Shown: piece by piece, positions 1 through 5,415 of the stretch | Layout: the number at the start of each line of letters is the position of its first letter | How positions within the stretch are numbered: the stretch's first letter is position 1 | Assembly (NCBI GenBank): GCA_031281855.1 | Contig: JAITEW010000365.1 | Span: forward strand, 1 to 5,415 | Origin: Treponema sp. | Lineage (GTDB): Bacteria; Spirochaetota; Spirochaetia; Treponematales; Breznakiellaceae | Length of the DNA: 5,415 nt | Direction: 5' to 3' | Notes under the pieces: model-generated | What the model was told of the DNA's origin: nothing | Database searches by the model: none | Seen by the model: only the letters and a program-made list of their open reading frames with translations | Program-made: the position numbers and the translations under genes

Positions 1-129
1 CCCGGAAAGCCCATACAGTACGGCACTACCAAGGATTTCCTCAGGCTTTTCCGGCTTGACAGCATAGCGGATCTGCCTAAACTGGACGAAAGCGAAGCGG
101 AGCGGTTTGAACTTGACGGAGAAAACTGA
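1..129 (+). CDS. scpB: Segregation and condensation protein B, C-terminal end (partial)
   Basis: Only the last 42 residues are visible, in frame from base 1 to the TGA at 127-129; the 5' part lies outside the window. The stretch begins PGKPIQYGTTKDFLRLFRL and continues to a DLPKL motif, which matches the family signature near the ScpB C-terminus (G-[KR]-P-x-x-Y-x-T-T-x-x-F-L followed by a short L-x-x-L-x-x-L-P segment). In the family, ScpB is a winged-helix protein that dimerises and binds ScpA, which bridges the SMC ATPase heads during chromosome condensation and segregation in the cytoplasm. The acidic tail after DLPKL is short and poorly conserved. The downstream gene starts inside this one, and the scpB-rluB order is a common bacterial arrangement that supports both calls. 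The main uncertainty is how short the visible part is. Confidence 0.85.
   Translation, partial: PGKPIQYGTTKDFLRLFRLDSIADLPKLDESEAERFELDGEN
99..102 (+). promoter_or_regulatory. Candidate ribosome binding site for rluB, inside scpB
   Basis: GGAG lies 4 bases before the TTG at 107 and 10 bases before a second in-frame TTG at 113. Neither spacing is ideal. Because the S4 domain begins at about residue 10, either TTG would give an intact protein. The site sits in scpB coding sequence, so translation of rluB is probably coupled to that of scpB. Confidence 0.4.
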
Positions 130-829
130 GGGGCTCAGGCTCCAGGTGTACCTTGCCCACTCAGGGGCCGCTTCCCGGAGGGCTGCTGAAAAGCTCATTG
201 CCCAGGGCCGGGTCATGGTGAACGGCCGGGTAGTCACGGCTATGGGGGAAAAGGTTTTCCCGGGCGACACGGTGCTCCTGGACGGCAGGCCCCTCGAGCC
301 TGAGACCCGCTTTCACTACCTGGTCCTGAACAAGCCGTCCGGGTACATCTGCGCCTCTTCGGATCCCCAGGGGCGGCGTCTGGCCCTGGAACTCCTGCCT
401 AAACTGCCGGAACGGCTTTATAACGTAGGCCGCCTGGATTACCTTTCATCAGGGCTTATTATCTTTACCAACGACGGCGGTTTTGCCGCTAAGGTAAGCC
501 ACCCTGGTTCGCAGATAGAAAAGGAATACCTGGTGGAGTCGTCGGTTCCCATCCCGGACCGGGTGGCGGATGAATTCTCCAGGGGCCTTTTGATAGAAGG
601 CGTCTTGTACCGGGCCCTGGAGATAGAAAAGACCGGATGGAAATCCCTCAGGGTAGTGCTGGTTGAAGGCAAAAACCGGGAAATCCGCAGGGTTTTTTCT
701 CATTTCCACCTCCACCCTGAAAAACTCATGCGCGTACGCATAGGGCCGGTCAGGCTTGGAACCCTTGGGGAAGGCGAAAGCCGGCCCCTGACAGAGCCGG
801 AACTACAGTTTTTCCGCAAAGAATCTTAA
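107..829 (+). CDS. rluB: 23S rRNA pseudouridine synthase, RsuA/RluB family
   Basis: This 240-residue protein has the family's full length and layout. An N-terminal S4 RNA-binding domain (about residues 10-57, including SGAASRRAAEKLI and GRVMVNGRVV) is followed by the RsuA/RluB-type catalytic domain. The active-site motif GRLDYLSSGLIIFTNDG spans 108-124, with the catalytic aspartate at D111. A KPSGY motif at 76-80 and the conserved EGKNREIRR segment at 187-195 are also present. The family isomerises a specific uridine in rRNA to pseudouridine; E. coli RluB acts near the peptidyl transferase centre of 23S rRNA. RluB is preferred over RsuA, RluE or RluF from length and the scpB neighbourhood, but the target base cannot be read from the sequence. 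The start is TTG at 107, overlapping scpB by 23 bases; TTG at 113 is an alternative. A GTG at 146 would cut into the S4 domain and is unlikely. The gene ends with TAA, 28 bases from the convergent neighbour. Confidence 0.92.
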   Translation: MNLTEKTEGLRLQVYLAHSGAASRRAAEKLIAQGRVMVNGRVVTAMGEKVFPGDTVLLDGRPLEPETRFHYLVLNKPSGYICASSDPQGRRLALELLPKLPERLYNVGRLDYLSSGLIIFTNDGGFAAKVSHPGSQIEKEYLVESSVPIPDRVADEFSRGLLIEGVLYRALEIEKTGWKSLRVVLVEGKNREIRRVFSHFHLHPEKLMRVRIGPVRLGTLGEGESRPLTEPELQFFRKES

Positions 830-857
830 ATCGAGCTTGTTTCCCGCTTTCAATTTT

Positions 858-2504
858 TTACCGTTTCTCAGCCAGGCTCTTTGGATCCAGCACTACAGCG
901 CTGCCGTCCGCCCGCTGGGTAATAAGGCTCCCGTCAGAGAAGCTGACAGCCGCGAAGGGGTGCACGGTAATCGAGGACCTTGCCTGGCGGACCAAATCGG
1001 TGTTAAACCGGGCCAAGTAGAGGTTGCCGCCTGAAGTGGCGACGGCGTAGAGGTCGCTGCCGTTGACCCAAAGGAGGCTGTTAGGCGCGATGTCGTCGTC
1101 CCCCTGTTTAACCATTTCCAGCGTATCCCGGGAGATCTCGATAAGCCTGATTGCCCCGTTGCCGCGGTTTTCACCGGCTACAGCGAGGATCTTTCCGTCA
1201 ACGGTATTGAGGCTCCTGGCGTTAACCGTATTGAGCGCAGAGCGCTTTATTTCCTGGCCGTTATCGGGGTCGAGCTTAACTACCCGGCCAAGGGAGGCGT
1301 TAGGGGTGATAATAGCGGCCCCCAGGACTCCCGGTACGGGTTCGGGCCTGGGTTCCTGGTTTATCAGGGCCTGCTGATCTTCGGCGATTCCCTTGCGATC
1401 ATCCTGGGCTTCCTGGGCCTTTTGATCCGCGTAATCCTGGATCTGCCCGGCTTCCTCTTTCTGCTGATCCAGTTCTTCCTGGCGCTGATCCAGTTCCTGC
1501 TGTTTTTGCTCAGCCGCCTGCTGCTGCTCCTGAGCCTGCTGTTCCTGCTGCGCCGCCTGCTGCTGGCGCGCGTCCAGGGCCTTCTGGTCCGCGTTGGCAT
1601 CCTGCCGCTCCTGGGCTACCCGTTCCTGTTCCTCCCGTGCCTGGCGCTGTTGTTCCTGCGCCTGACGCTGCTGCTCCTGAACCTGCTGCCGTTCCCGGGC
1701 CTGGCGCTGTTCTTCTTCCCGTATAGCCTCCCGCCTGACTTCAGCTTCCTGGTTCGCCTGTTCGGACTGGCGTTCCTTGAGATCCACCATGTCTTTCCGG
1801 CTGTCTACGCCGCGATCCGGTTCCTGCCGCAGTTGTTCGGTAACCTTGCTGTCTGTGAGAGGAGAGGTGTCGATAGTATTGAGCGGGCCGGCGCTGCCCA
1901 TTCCCAGAGGGATGAGCATAAGGGTCCTACCCGGCCATTCGTCGTAGCGTATCGAAAGCCCCGCTTTGTCCTGGGTTATAGCGTCCATTACCGGTTTTTT
2001 GTACCGCGAATTGAGGTAATTCATGTTCCCCCGGTAGACGGCGTTATAGATAGTGATATATTCAGCCAGAAGCGCGGCGTCCCTTTCGGTGTAATTGTAA
2101 GCCGCCTCAAGATAGCCCTGGAGGATGAGTCTGAGGTTTCTGATATGGTCAACACCGACATCCACGCCTAAACCGAAAATATCGGCGTCCAGTTTGAAAC
2201 CGTCGGCAGCGGAGACCGAATGGATAACAAAGTAACGGCCTGCGCCGCCGGCTCTGGCCTGTCCGCTCCGGACCATCACCCCCAGGGAGTAACCGATGGA
2301 CCGGATCTGGGCGCGGGTTTCGATGCGGGTATAGGGCCCTTCGTAGTTGATAAATTCCACAGGCCCCAGATTTTCCAATTCGCCGCGGTTAACCTGGGCG
2401 TATACGCCGGTTCCGGCTGCCAGAATTCCAAGGACAAAGAAAAAGATATATAACAACCTCACTTGAGCCAGCTTTGATTGAGCATTACAGGAGATAGTTT
2501 TCAC
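858..2504 (-). CDS. P83/100-family exported protein with Gln-rich coiled coil
   Basis: This 548-residue protein matches the spirochaete P83/100 family (Borrelia p83/100 antigen and Treponema relatives). It has a signal peptide with a hydrophobic core at about 17-30 and a likely type I cleavage after VYA, at residue 36, with no lipobox. A conserved N-terminal domain covers about 37-225 (for example FGLGVDVGVDHIRNLR at 110-125 and NMNYLNSRYKKPVMDAI at 160-176). A Gln/Glu/Arg-rich region at about 239-382 shows heptads and should form a long coiled coil. The C-terminal region at about 394-548 has repeated beta-strand segments (GRVVKLDP, GKILAVAGE, SDLYAVAT, GSAVVLDP) resembling incomplete propeller blades. 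The start is GTG at 2504, supported by AAAGGAG 8 bases upstream and by the signal peptide that follows. The protein is exported to the envelope; its biochemical role is unknown, and in Borrelia the homologue is known mainly as an immunodominant antigen. It follows the propeller/HEAT gene on the same strand but has its own candidate promoter. Confidence 0.88.
   Translation of the reverse strand: MKTISCNAQSKLAQVRLLYIFFFVLGILAAGTGVYAQVNRGELENLGPVEFINYEGPYTRIETRAQIRSIGYSLGVMVRSGQARAGGAGRYFVIHSVSAADGFKLDADIFGLGVDVGVDHIRNLRLILQGYLEAAYNYTERDAALLAEYITIYNAVYRGNMNYLNSRYKKPVMDAITQDKAGLSIRYDEWPGRTLMLIPLGMGSAGPLNTIDTSPLTDSKVTEQLRQEPDRGVDSRKDMVDLKERQSEQANQEAEVRREAIREEEQRQARERQQVQEQQRQAQEQQRQAREEQERVAQERQDANADQKALDARQQQAAQQEQQAQEQQQAAEQKQQELDQRQEELDQQKEEAGQIQDYADQKAQEAQDDRKGIAEDQQALINQEPRPEPVPGVLGAAIITPNASLGRVVKLDPDNGQEIKRSALNTVNARSLNTVDGKILAVAGENRGNGAIRLIEISRDTLEMVKQGDDDIAPNSLLWVNGSDLYAVATSGGNLYLARFNTDLVRQARSSITVHPFAAVSFSDGSLITQRADGSAVVLDPKSLAEKR
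1359..1790 (-). repeat. Degenerate 21-bp (heptad) repeats encoding the Gln-rich coiled coil
   Basis: This segment of the P83/100 gene is built from imperfect repeats rich in CAG, GAG/GAA and CGG codons. Two clear tandem pairs have a 21-base period: 1463-1483 with 1484-1504 (first 13 bases identical, about 17 of 21 overall; encoding ELDQ-type heptads) and 1644-1664 with 1665-1685 (about 16 of 21; encoding QVQEQQR and QAQEQQR). The 21-base period equals one coiled-coil heptad, so the repeats probably grew by duplication under structural constraint. The opposite strand is rich in CTG, which produces a long leucine-rich open frame with no other support. Confidence 0.8.
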
Positions 2505-2512
2505 GTTAGGCG

Positions 2513-2519
2513 CTCCTTT
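2513..2519 (-). promoter_or_regulatory. Ribosome binding site of the P83/100 gene
   Basis: On the minus strand, AAAGGAG lies 8 bases before the GTG at 2504. It is a strong Shine-Dalgarno match at near-optimal spacing. It decides the start in favour of this GTG, which is directly followed by a signal peptide. Confidence 0.85.
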
Positions 2520-2543
2520 GTACTTCTGCGTTAGATGCCTGTT

Positions 2544-2553
2544 TATTCGAATA
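2544..2553. promoter_or_regulatory. 10-bp perfect palindrome downstream of the -10 box, possible operator
   Basis: TATTCGAATA is a perfect palindrome placed about 9 bases downstream of the candidate -10 box, so it would cover roughly the first transcribed bases of the P83/100 leader. That is a plausible repressor position. It could also be chance in this AT-rich gap, and I recognise no specific regulator consensus in it. Confidence 0.25.
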
Positions 2554-2562
2554 TCTTCTCAT

Positions 2563-2591
2563 ATTATATCTAATATTTGCTAACGCCGCAA
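2563..2591 (-). promoter_or_regulatory. Candidate sigma-70 promoter for the P83/100 gene
   Basis: On the minus strand, a perfect TATAAT (2563-2568) is preceded by exactly 17 bases and then TTGCGG (2586-2591), which keeps the TTG of the -35 consensus. The -35 box overlaps the last codons of the upstream propeller/HEAT gene. Initiation would fall near 2556, giving a leader of about 50 bases before the GTG. The gap is AT-rich compared with the GC-rich genes on either side. The -10 lies partly within a 6-bp inverted repeat (2561-2566 with 2571-2576). Confidence 0.6.
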
Positions 2592-4322
2592 GGTTTTAAG
2601 CTCCCGTTCCGCCTGGTTCCGTACCTGCGGAGGCCTGTCCGGTCCCGCAAGGGATGTCAGGATGCGCACCCCGGCGTCGCTCAAAGGCGGCCCTGAGAAG
2701 CGGCATATCGCCCCTGTCGCTGCGGCCACAGAGGTCAGGGCATGTTCGTCTCTCAGAGGAGCGGGGGGGAAAACGGCATTGGAAAAAGCCCGGAGCGCCA
2801 GGCCTTCGGGATCGACGCCGATTTTTCCCAGCGCTTCAGCGGCAGCCGCCTTGACCAGGGTGTCGCTGTCCTGGGTAAAAAGTTCCGTCAGGAAGGGCAC
2901 CGTTTCCCGGGAGCCGATATAGGCCAGAAGCCGGACAGCCTCGGCCCGGTAGCGCACGAATACCGGCGGCTGAAGCTCAGAGCGGGAGCTTTTCAGGGAG
3001 CTCCCGGCTATGTCCATAAGCCGCGAAGCGTATTCTTTTTCATGCTCCCCAACGCGGCCTTCCTGTATGGCCCGGCTCATTTCCCCGAACCTGACCCTCA
3101 TGTCCTCTTCGTTGTAGCGGAAATAGTAATCGGCCCAGAGTTCAGGATGAGGCGTACCGGTCCCGTAATCCCCCTCAGGGGCGGGGCCGTAAAGCACCCG
3201 CTTTTGGGCCCTGACCCGTTCTTCAAGCTTATAGGCGTTAAGTATCCAGTCCTGGCCTCCGGAATAGAGCACCCCTTCGTCGCTGAAAGAAGGGATCGCC
3301 GCTGCGCCGCGGAGGCGGATTAGCCAGAGCCGCCTGCCGTCACCGGCAAAAGCCGACGCGCCGGTCCTGCTTGTAAGATAGACGCCCCGTTCGTCAACGA
3401 AAAGGTTCGCTTCGAAATTCCCCTTTATATCCGCTGGTGAAAGATGGGTTTCACCGGTCCAGAGTATCCTGCGCTGGTCTATAGAAAGATACGCTACTTT
3501 GCCGTCCCGCATGAGCAGAGCCGCGTTGGAGCCCCATCCCGCCGCGGCAACAGGGAAAACCGGCCGCGGGATGCCTTTAAGAGGCTCCCTGCCGCCGCCT
3601 GCGGTGTCGAGCAGTTCCATTGTACCGTCGGGATAAAAAAAGAGGATGAAATTCCCCTTCGCAAGCCGTACTACCGCTGCCGTAACCGGCGCGGACGCAA
3701 GCTTTTCCGTAATAGTTCTGCCAAAGGCGTCAATCCGCAGCAACTCTCCGTCTTCCAGAACCAGGAAAAAGCCTCCTTCTTCATCCTTTGCGGGTTTTAA
3801 GGCTATGGGCTTTTCCAGCTTTTTGGACCAAAGCGTATAACCCGATGCGGTATAACAGATTATCTTACCGGGAGTAACAACAAAGAGCCGCCCGTCCCAG
3901 CCTGTTATCACCGGAGCCGCCAGGGGTTCGTCCAGGTTGATGCGCCAAAGCTCCCGGCCGGCCCGGTTCAGGGCTATGAGTATCCCGTTGGTGCGGCAAA
4001 TATAGCTGGTCCCTTCCCGTGAACGGGTAACATAGGGCATGAGCCTGCCGCGGGCAAAATAGTCCCACAAGGGCCGGCCCTGCCAACTGTAGGCCTTTAC
4101 GTTGCCCCCGTCGCAGACCATCACCACCGATTCCGCCTGCGCCGCAGGAGGGCCGGTAACGGCGCCTCCCAGGGCCTGCCGCCACCAGGGGGGGGCATCA
4201 TAGGGCGGGTCAGGCGGAAGCTCCTGGGCGCTTAGGCCGGAGATTATAAATAATAAAAGTATAAATAAAAAAGGGAAGGTGAGAAGTCCCGGAACAAGGG
4301 CATGCCGGTTTTCAGCGTCCAT
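2580..4322 (-). CDS. Exported PQQ-like beta-propeller and HEAT-repeat protein
   Basis: This 580-residue protein starts with a hydrophobic segment (about 13-30) ending in GLSA, with likely signal peptidase cleavage after A32 and no lipobox. Its n-region is unusual for a signal peptide, with D and E but only one R. Residues about 65-370 hold roughly eight PQQ-like blades, in which beta-strands end in motifs such as GRPLWDY (82-88), GRELWRINL (122-130), GYTLWSKKL (161-169), RRILWTG (284-290) and RRLWLIRL (330-337). This number of blades resembles BamB-type propellers. A helical linker (about 390-440) leads to HEAT-like helices at about 455-580, for example RAEAVRLLAYIGSRETVPFL and VKAAAAEALGKIG. 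I see no enzymatic residues; scaffolding or protein binding is an inference. The ATG at 4322 is set by GAAGGAG 6 bases upstream. It overlaps the methyltransferase gene by 11 bases, so translation is probably coupled. Eight C residues in a row occur at codons 43-45. I cannot give a specific name. Confidence 0.85.
   Translation of the reverse strand: MDAENRHALVPGLLTFPFLFILLLFIISGLSAQELPPDPPYDAPPWWRQALGGAVTGPPAAQAESVVMVCDGGNVKAYSWQGRPLWDYFARGRLMPYVTRSREGTSYICRTNGILIALNRAGRELWRINLDEPLAAPVITGWDGRLFVVTPGKIICYTASGYTLWSKKLEKPIALKPAKDEEGGFFLVLEDGELLRIDAFGRTITEKLASAPVTAAVVRLAKGNFILFFYPDGTMELLDTAGGGREPLKGIPRPVFPVAAAGWGSNAALLMRDGKVAYLSIDQRRILWTGETHLSPADIKGNFEANLFVDERGVYLTSRTGASAFAGDGRRLWLIRLRGAAAIPSFSDEGVLYSGGQDWILNAYKLEERVRAQKRVLYGPAPEGDYGTGTPHPELWADYYFRYNEEDMRVRFGEMSRAIQEGRVGEHEKEYASRLMDIAGSSLKSSRSELQPPVFVRYRAEAVRLLAYIGSRETVPFLTELFTQDSDTLVKAAAAEALGKIGVDPEGLALRAFSNAVFPPAPLRDEHALTSVAAATGAICRFSGPPLSDAGVRILTSLAGPDRPPQVRNQAERELKTLRR
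2763..2769 (-). repeat. Homopolymer tract of seven C (coding strand)
   Basis: The run covers codons 518-520 (F-P-P) of the propeller/HEAT gene, near its 3' end. Slippage here would alter only the last 60 or so residues. Confidence 0.9.
4188..4195 (-). repeat. Homopolymer tract of eight C near the 5' end of the propeller/HEAT gene
   Basis: The coding strand reads GCC CCC CCC TGG at codons 43-46, just after the predicted signal peptide. A one-base change in the run would frameshift essentially the whole mature protein. The run is present as read; whether it varies is unknown. Confidence 0.9.
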
Positions 4323-5415
4323 GACCGGCTCCTTCTCTGGTGAAAACCGCGAGGCTTTCGATATGGGCTGTTTGGGGATAAAAATCGTACAAATTGAGTT
4401 CCTTTACAGTATAGCCCCCGGCTGCAAGTTCTCCGGCGTCCCTTGCCAGGGTAGCGGGATCGCAGGAGACATAGGCCAGAAGGGGAGGGGGGGACTTTTC
4501 CGCCAGATACCGCCGGGTCAGGGCCGAAAGTCCTTCCCTTGGCGGATCAACCACCATAAAACCCCAGGCTTCTTTCCCTTTCAGGGACTTTACCCATTCA
4601 TCATCTGAAAGAGCAAAAAACCGGCAGTCTCCGCCAAGGTTCTCCCTTGCAAGGGCCAGGGCGGTTTTGTTTTCTTCCACCAGATCCGTCCGGGGAAAGC
4701 GGTTTCCCAGGAAGGCCGCGAAGGTTCCCACCCCGCAGTACAGGTCGGCCATTGGAAGCCCCGGGTCCGCCTTTTCAGCCGCAGCGGCCAGATCTTCCAG
4801 CAGAAGTTCCAGCATGGTCCCGTTGCTCTGGAAAAAGACCCCAGCGTCCATAAGAAGTTCCCTTCCTCCCAGGGAAACCCTGCCCCGGCTCTTCCCGCCT
4901 TCGGAAAGGAAGACCCCCCCCCTGCTGTACACAGTGAAGCGGTCCTTGTCCGGCGGCGGGACCAGCCCCCCTTCCCCCAGGGCTCTGCGTATCCCCGGGT
5001 CCGCGGCCGGGCAGTCCCTGAGGGGAACTATAGCCGGCCCTTTCCGCTGCTTGAAACCAAGTCGCCTGCGGTCGGCCGGGAAACAGTGAAACTGGACCCG
5101 GTTCCGGTATTCCAGGGGAGGAGAGGGACGTATACGGATATGCGGCGCTTCTATGCCGCCGATGCGGAAAAAAGCCTCTTTGAGTATCTTCTCTTTTGCT
5201 GAAAGCTGGGCATCGTAGTTCAGGTGCTGGAGGGAACAGCCCCCGCAGCGCCCGAACAAGGGACAGGCCGGCTCAACACGCAGGGGTGAAGGCTCCAAAA
5301 TTTCCGCGATTTCCGCCCTGGCCCAACTGCGGCGCTCTTCGGTTATGTGCAGGACAGCCAAATCGCCCGGCGCGGCAAGATCGACAAAAACACTTTTGCC
5401 TTCGATCCTGGCCAG
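4312..5415 (-). CDS. rlmD: RNA (uracil-5-)-methyltransferase, RlmD/RumA type (5' end outside window)
   Basis: The frame stays open to the window edge at 5415, giving 367 visible residues with the N-terminus missing. A TTG at 5361 could serve as a start, but the 18 residues before it (LARIEGKSVFVDLAAPGD) match the TRAM RNA-binding domain of this family, so the gene is truncated by the window. In visible numbering, the [4Fe-4S] ligands are C51, C57 and C60 (in CPLFGRCGGC) and C135 (in LRDCP). The SAM-binding motif DLYCGVGTF is at 224-232, FFQSN at 194-198, DPPREGL at 290-296, the catalytic cysteine C318 is in YVSCDP, and the probable general base E353 is in HIES. The family transfers a methyl group from SAM to C5 of uridine. 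TRAM plus the iron-sulfur cluster favours the 23S rRNA enzymes (RlmD, or dual RlmCD) over TrmA, but the target uridine is uncertain. The stop overlaps the next gene by 11 bases. Confidence 0.9.
   Translation of the reverse strand: MARIEGKSVFVDLAAPGDLAVLHITEERRSWARAEIAEILEPSPLRVEPACPLFGRCGGCSLQHLNYDAQLSAKEKILKEAFFRIGGIEAPHIRIRPSPPLEYRNRVQFHCFPADRRRLGFKQRKGPAIVPLRDCPAADPGIRRALGEGGLVPPPDKDRFTVYSRGGVFLSEGGKSRGRVSLGGRELLMDAGVFFQSNGTMLELLLEDLAAAAEKADPGLPMADLYCGVGTFAAFLGNRFPRTDLVEENKTALALARENLGGDCRFFALSDDEWVKSLKGKEAWGFMVVDPPREGLSALTRRYLAEKSPPPLLAYVSCDPATLARDAGELAAGGYTVKELNLYDFYPQTAHIESLAVFTREGAGHGR
4329..4335 (-). promoter_or_regulatory. Ribosome binding site of the propeller/HEAT gene
   Basis: GAAGGAG on the minus strand lies 6 bases before the ATG at 4322, inside the last codons of the methyltransferase gene. 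It fixes the start despite the atypical, slightly acidic signal-peptide n-region, and points to translational coupling between the two genes. Confidence 0.8.
4487..4493 (-). repeat. Homopolymer tract of seven C (coding strand)
   Basis: The run encodes part of the S-P-P-P segment shortly before the catalytic YVSCDP motif of the methyltransferase. A slip would remove the catalytic cysteine. Confidence 0.9.
4914..4922 (-). repeat. Homopolymer tract of nine G (coding strand) in the methyltransferase gene
   Basis: The coding strand reads AGG GGG GGG GTC, encoding R-G-G-V between the iron-sulfur/RNA-binding half and the SAM-binding half of the protein. It is the longest mononucleotide run I see in the window. 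A one-base gain or loss would truncate the protein before the SAM-binding motif. Confidence 0.9.

Noticed and set aside
781..800. CCGGC/GCCGG inverted repeat near the end of rluB as a terminator
   Set aside because: The stem is only 5 bp with a 10-base loop, lies in coding sequence, and is not directly followed by a T-run on either strand.
1455..1712. Clustered repeats as a possible CRISPR or mobile element signal
   Set aside because: There are no conserved repeats separated by unique spacers. The 21-base periodicity is explained by coiled-coil heptads in an intact coding frame.
1422..2171. Long plus-strand open frame (249 codons) with a very leucine-rich N-terminal half
   Set aside because: It is antisense to the Gln-rich coiled coil of the P83/100 gene; the complement of CAG is CTG, which gives runs of leucine. 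It has no ribosome binding site and no recognisable domain.
2742..3323. Plus-strand open frame of 193 codons opposite the propeller/HEAT gene
   Set aside because: The minus-strand frame has a signal peptide, blade repeats, a strong ribosome binding site and coupling to its neighbour. The plus frame shows only GC-rich shadow composition.
5359..5361. TTG as the true start of the methyltransferase
   Set aside because: The reading frame continues upstream to the window edge and encodes a good TRAM-domain segment, so the TTG is internal and the gene is cut by the window.

Overview
The window reads as a moderately GC-rich chromosomal segment of a spirochaete, most likely a Treponema-like organism. 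The strongest clue is a full-length P83/100-type exported protein (858-2504, minus), a family known from Borrelia and Treponema. The scpB-rluB pair and a TrmA/RlmD-type RNA methyltransferase fit but are widespread. The genus is an inference, and no 16S or other marker is present.

Layout. On the plus strand, the window opens inside the 3' end of scpB (1-129), which overlaps the start of a complete rluB-type 23S rRNA pseudouridine synthase gene (107-829). A 28-base gap follows, and everything to the right is on the minus strand. In transcription order these are: a 5'-truncated RNA m5U methyltransferase of the RlmD/RumA type (4312-5415), overlapping by 11 bases an exported beta-propeller plus HEAT-repeat protein (2580-4322); then, after 75 bases carrying a good-looking promoter, the P83/100-family protein (858-2504). 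The two transcription units converge at 830-857, where I see no convincing terminator hairpin. No stretch longer than 75 bases lacks a gene.

How the genes work together. The left unit is housekeeping: ScpB partners ScpA and SMC in chromosome segregation, and RluB modifies the ribosome. The right unit starts with another rRNA/tRNA modification enzyme, which is translationally coupled to an exported protein with about eight PQQ-like blades followed by alpha-helical HEAT-like repeats. The next gene, P83/100, is also exported, with a signal peptide, a conserved N-terminal domain, about 140 residues of Gln/Glu-rich heptad coiled coil, and a C-terminal region with propeller-like strands. Two adjacent, co-oriented exported proteins made of scaffold-type domains suggest a shared cell-envelope role, but nothing in the sequence fixes that role.

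I see no mobile element, CRISPR array, tRNA, rRNA, toxin-antitoxin or defence system. The less ordinary signals are long G/C homopolymer runs (7 to 9 bases) inside the methyltransferase and propeller/HEAT genes, the paired exported scaffold proteins of unknown function, and an AT-rich promoter with nested palindromes in front of the P83/100 gene.
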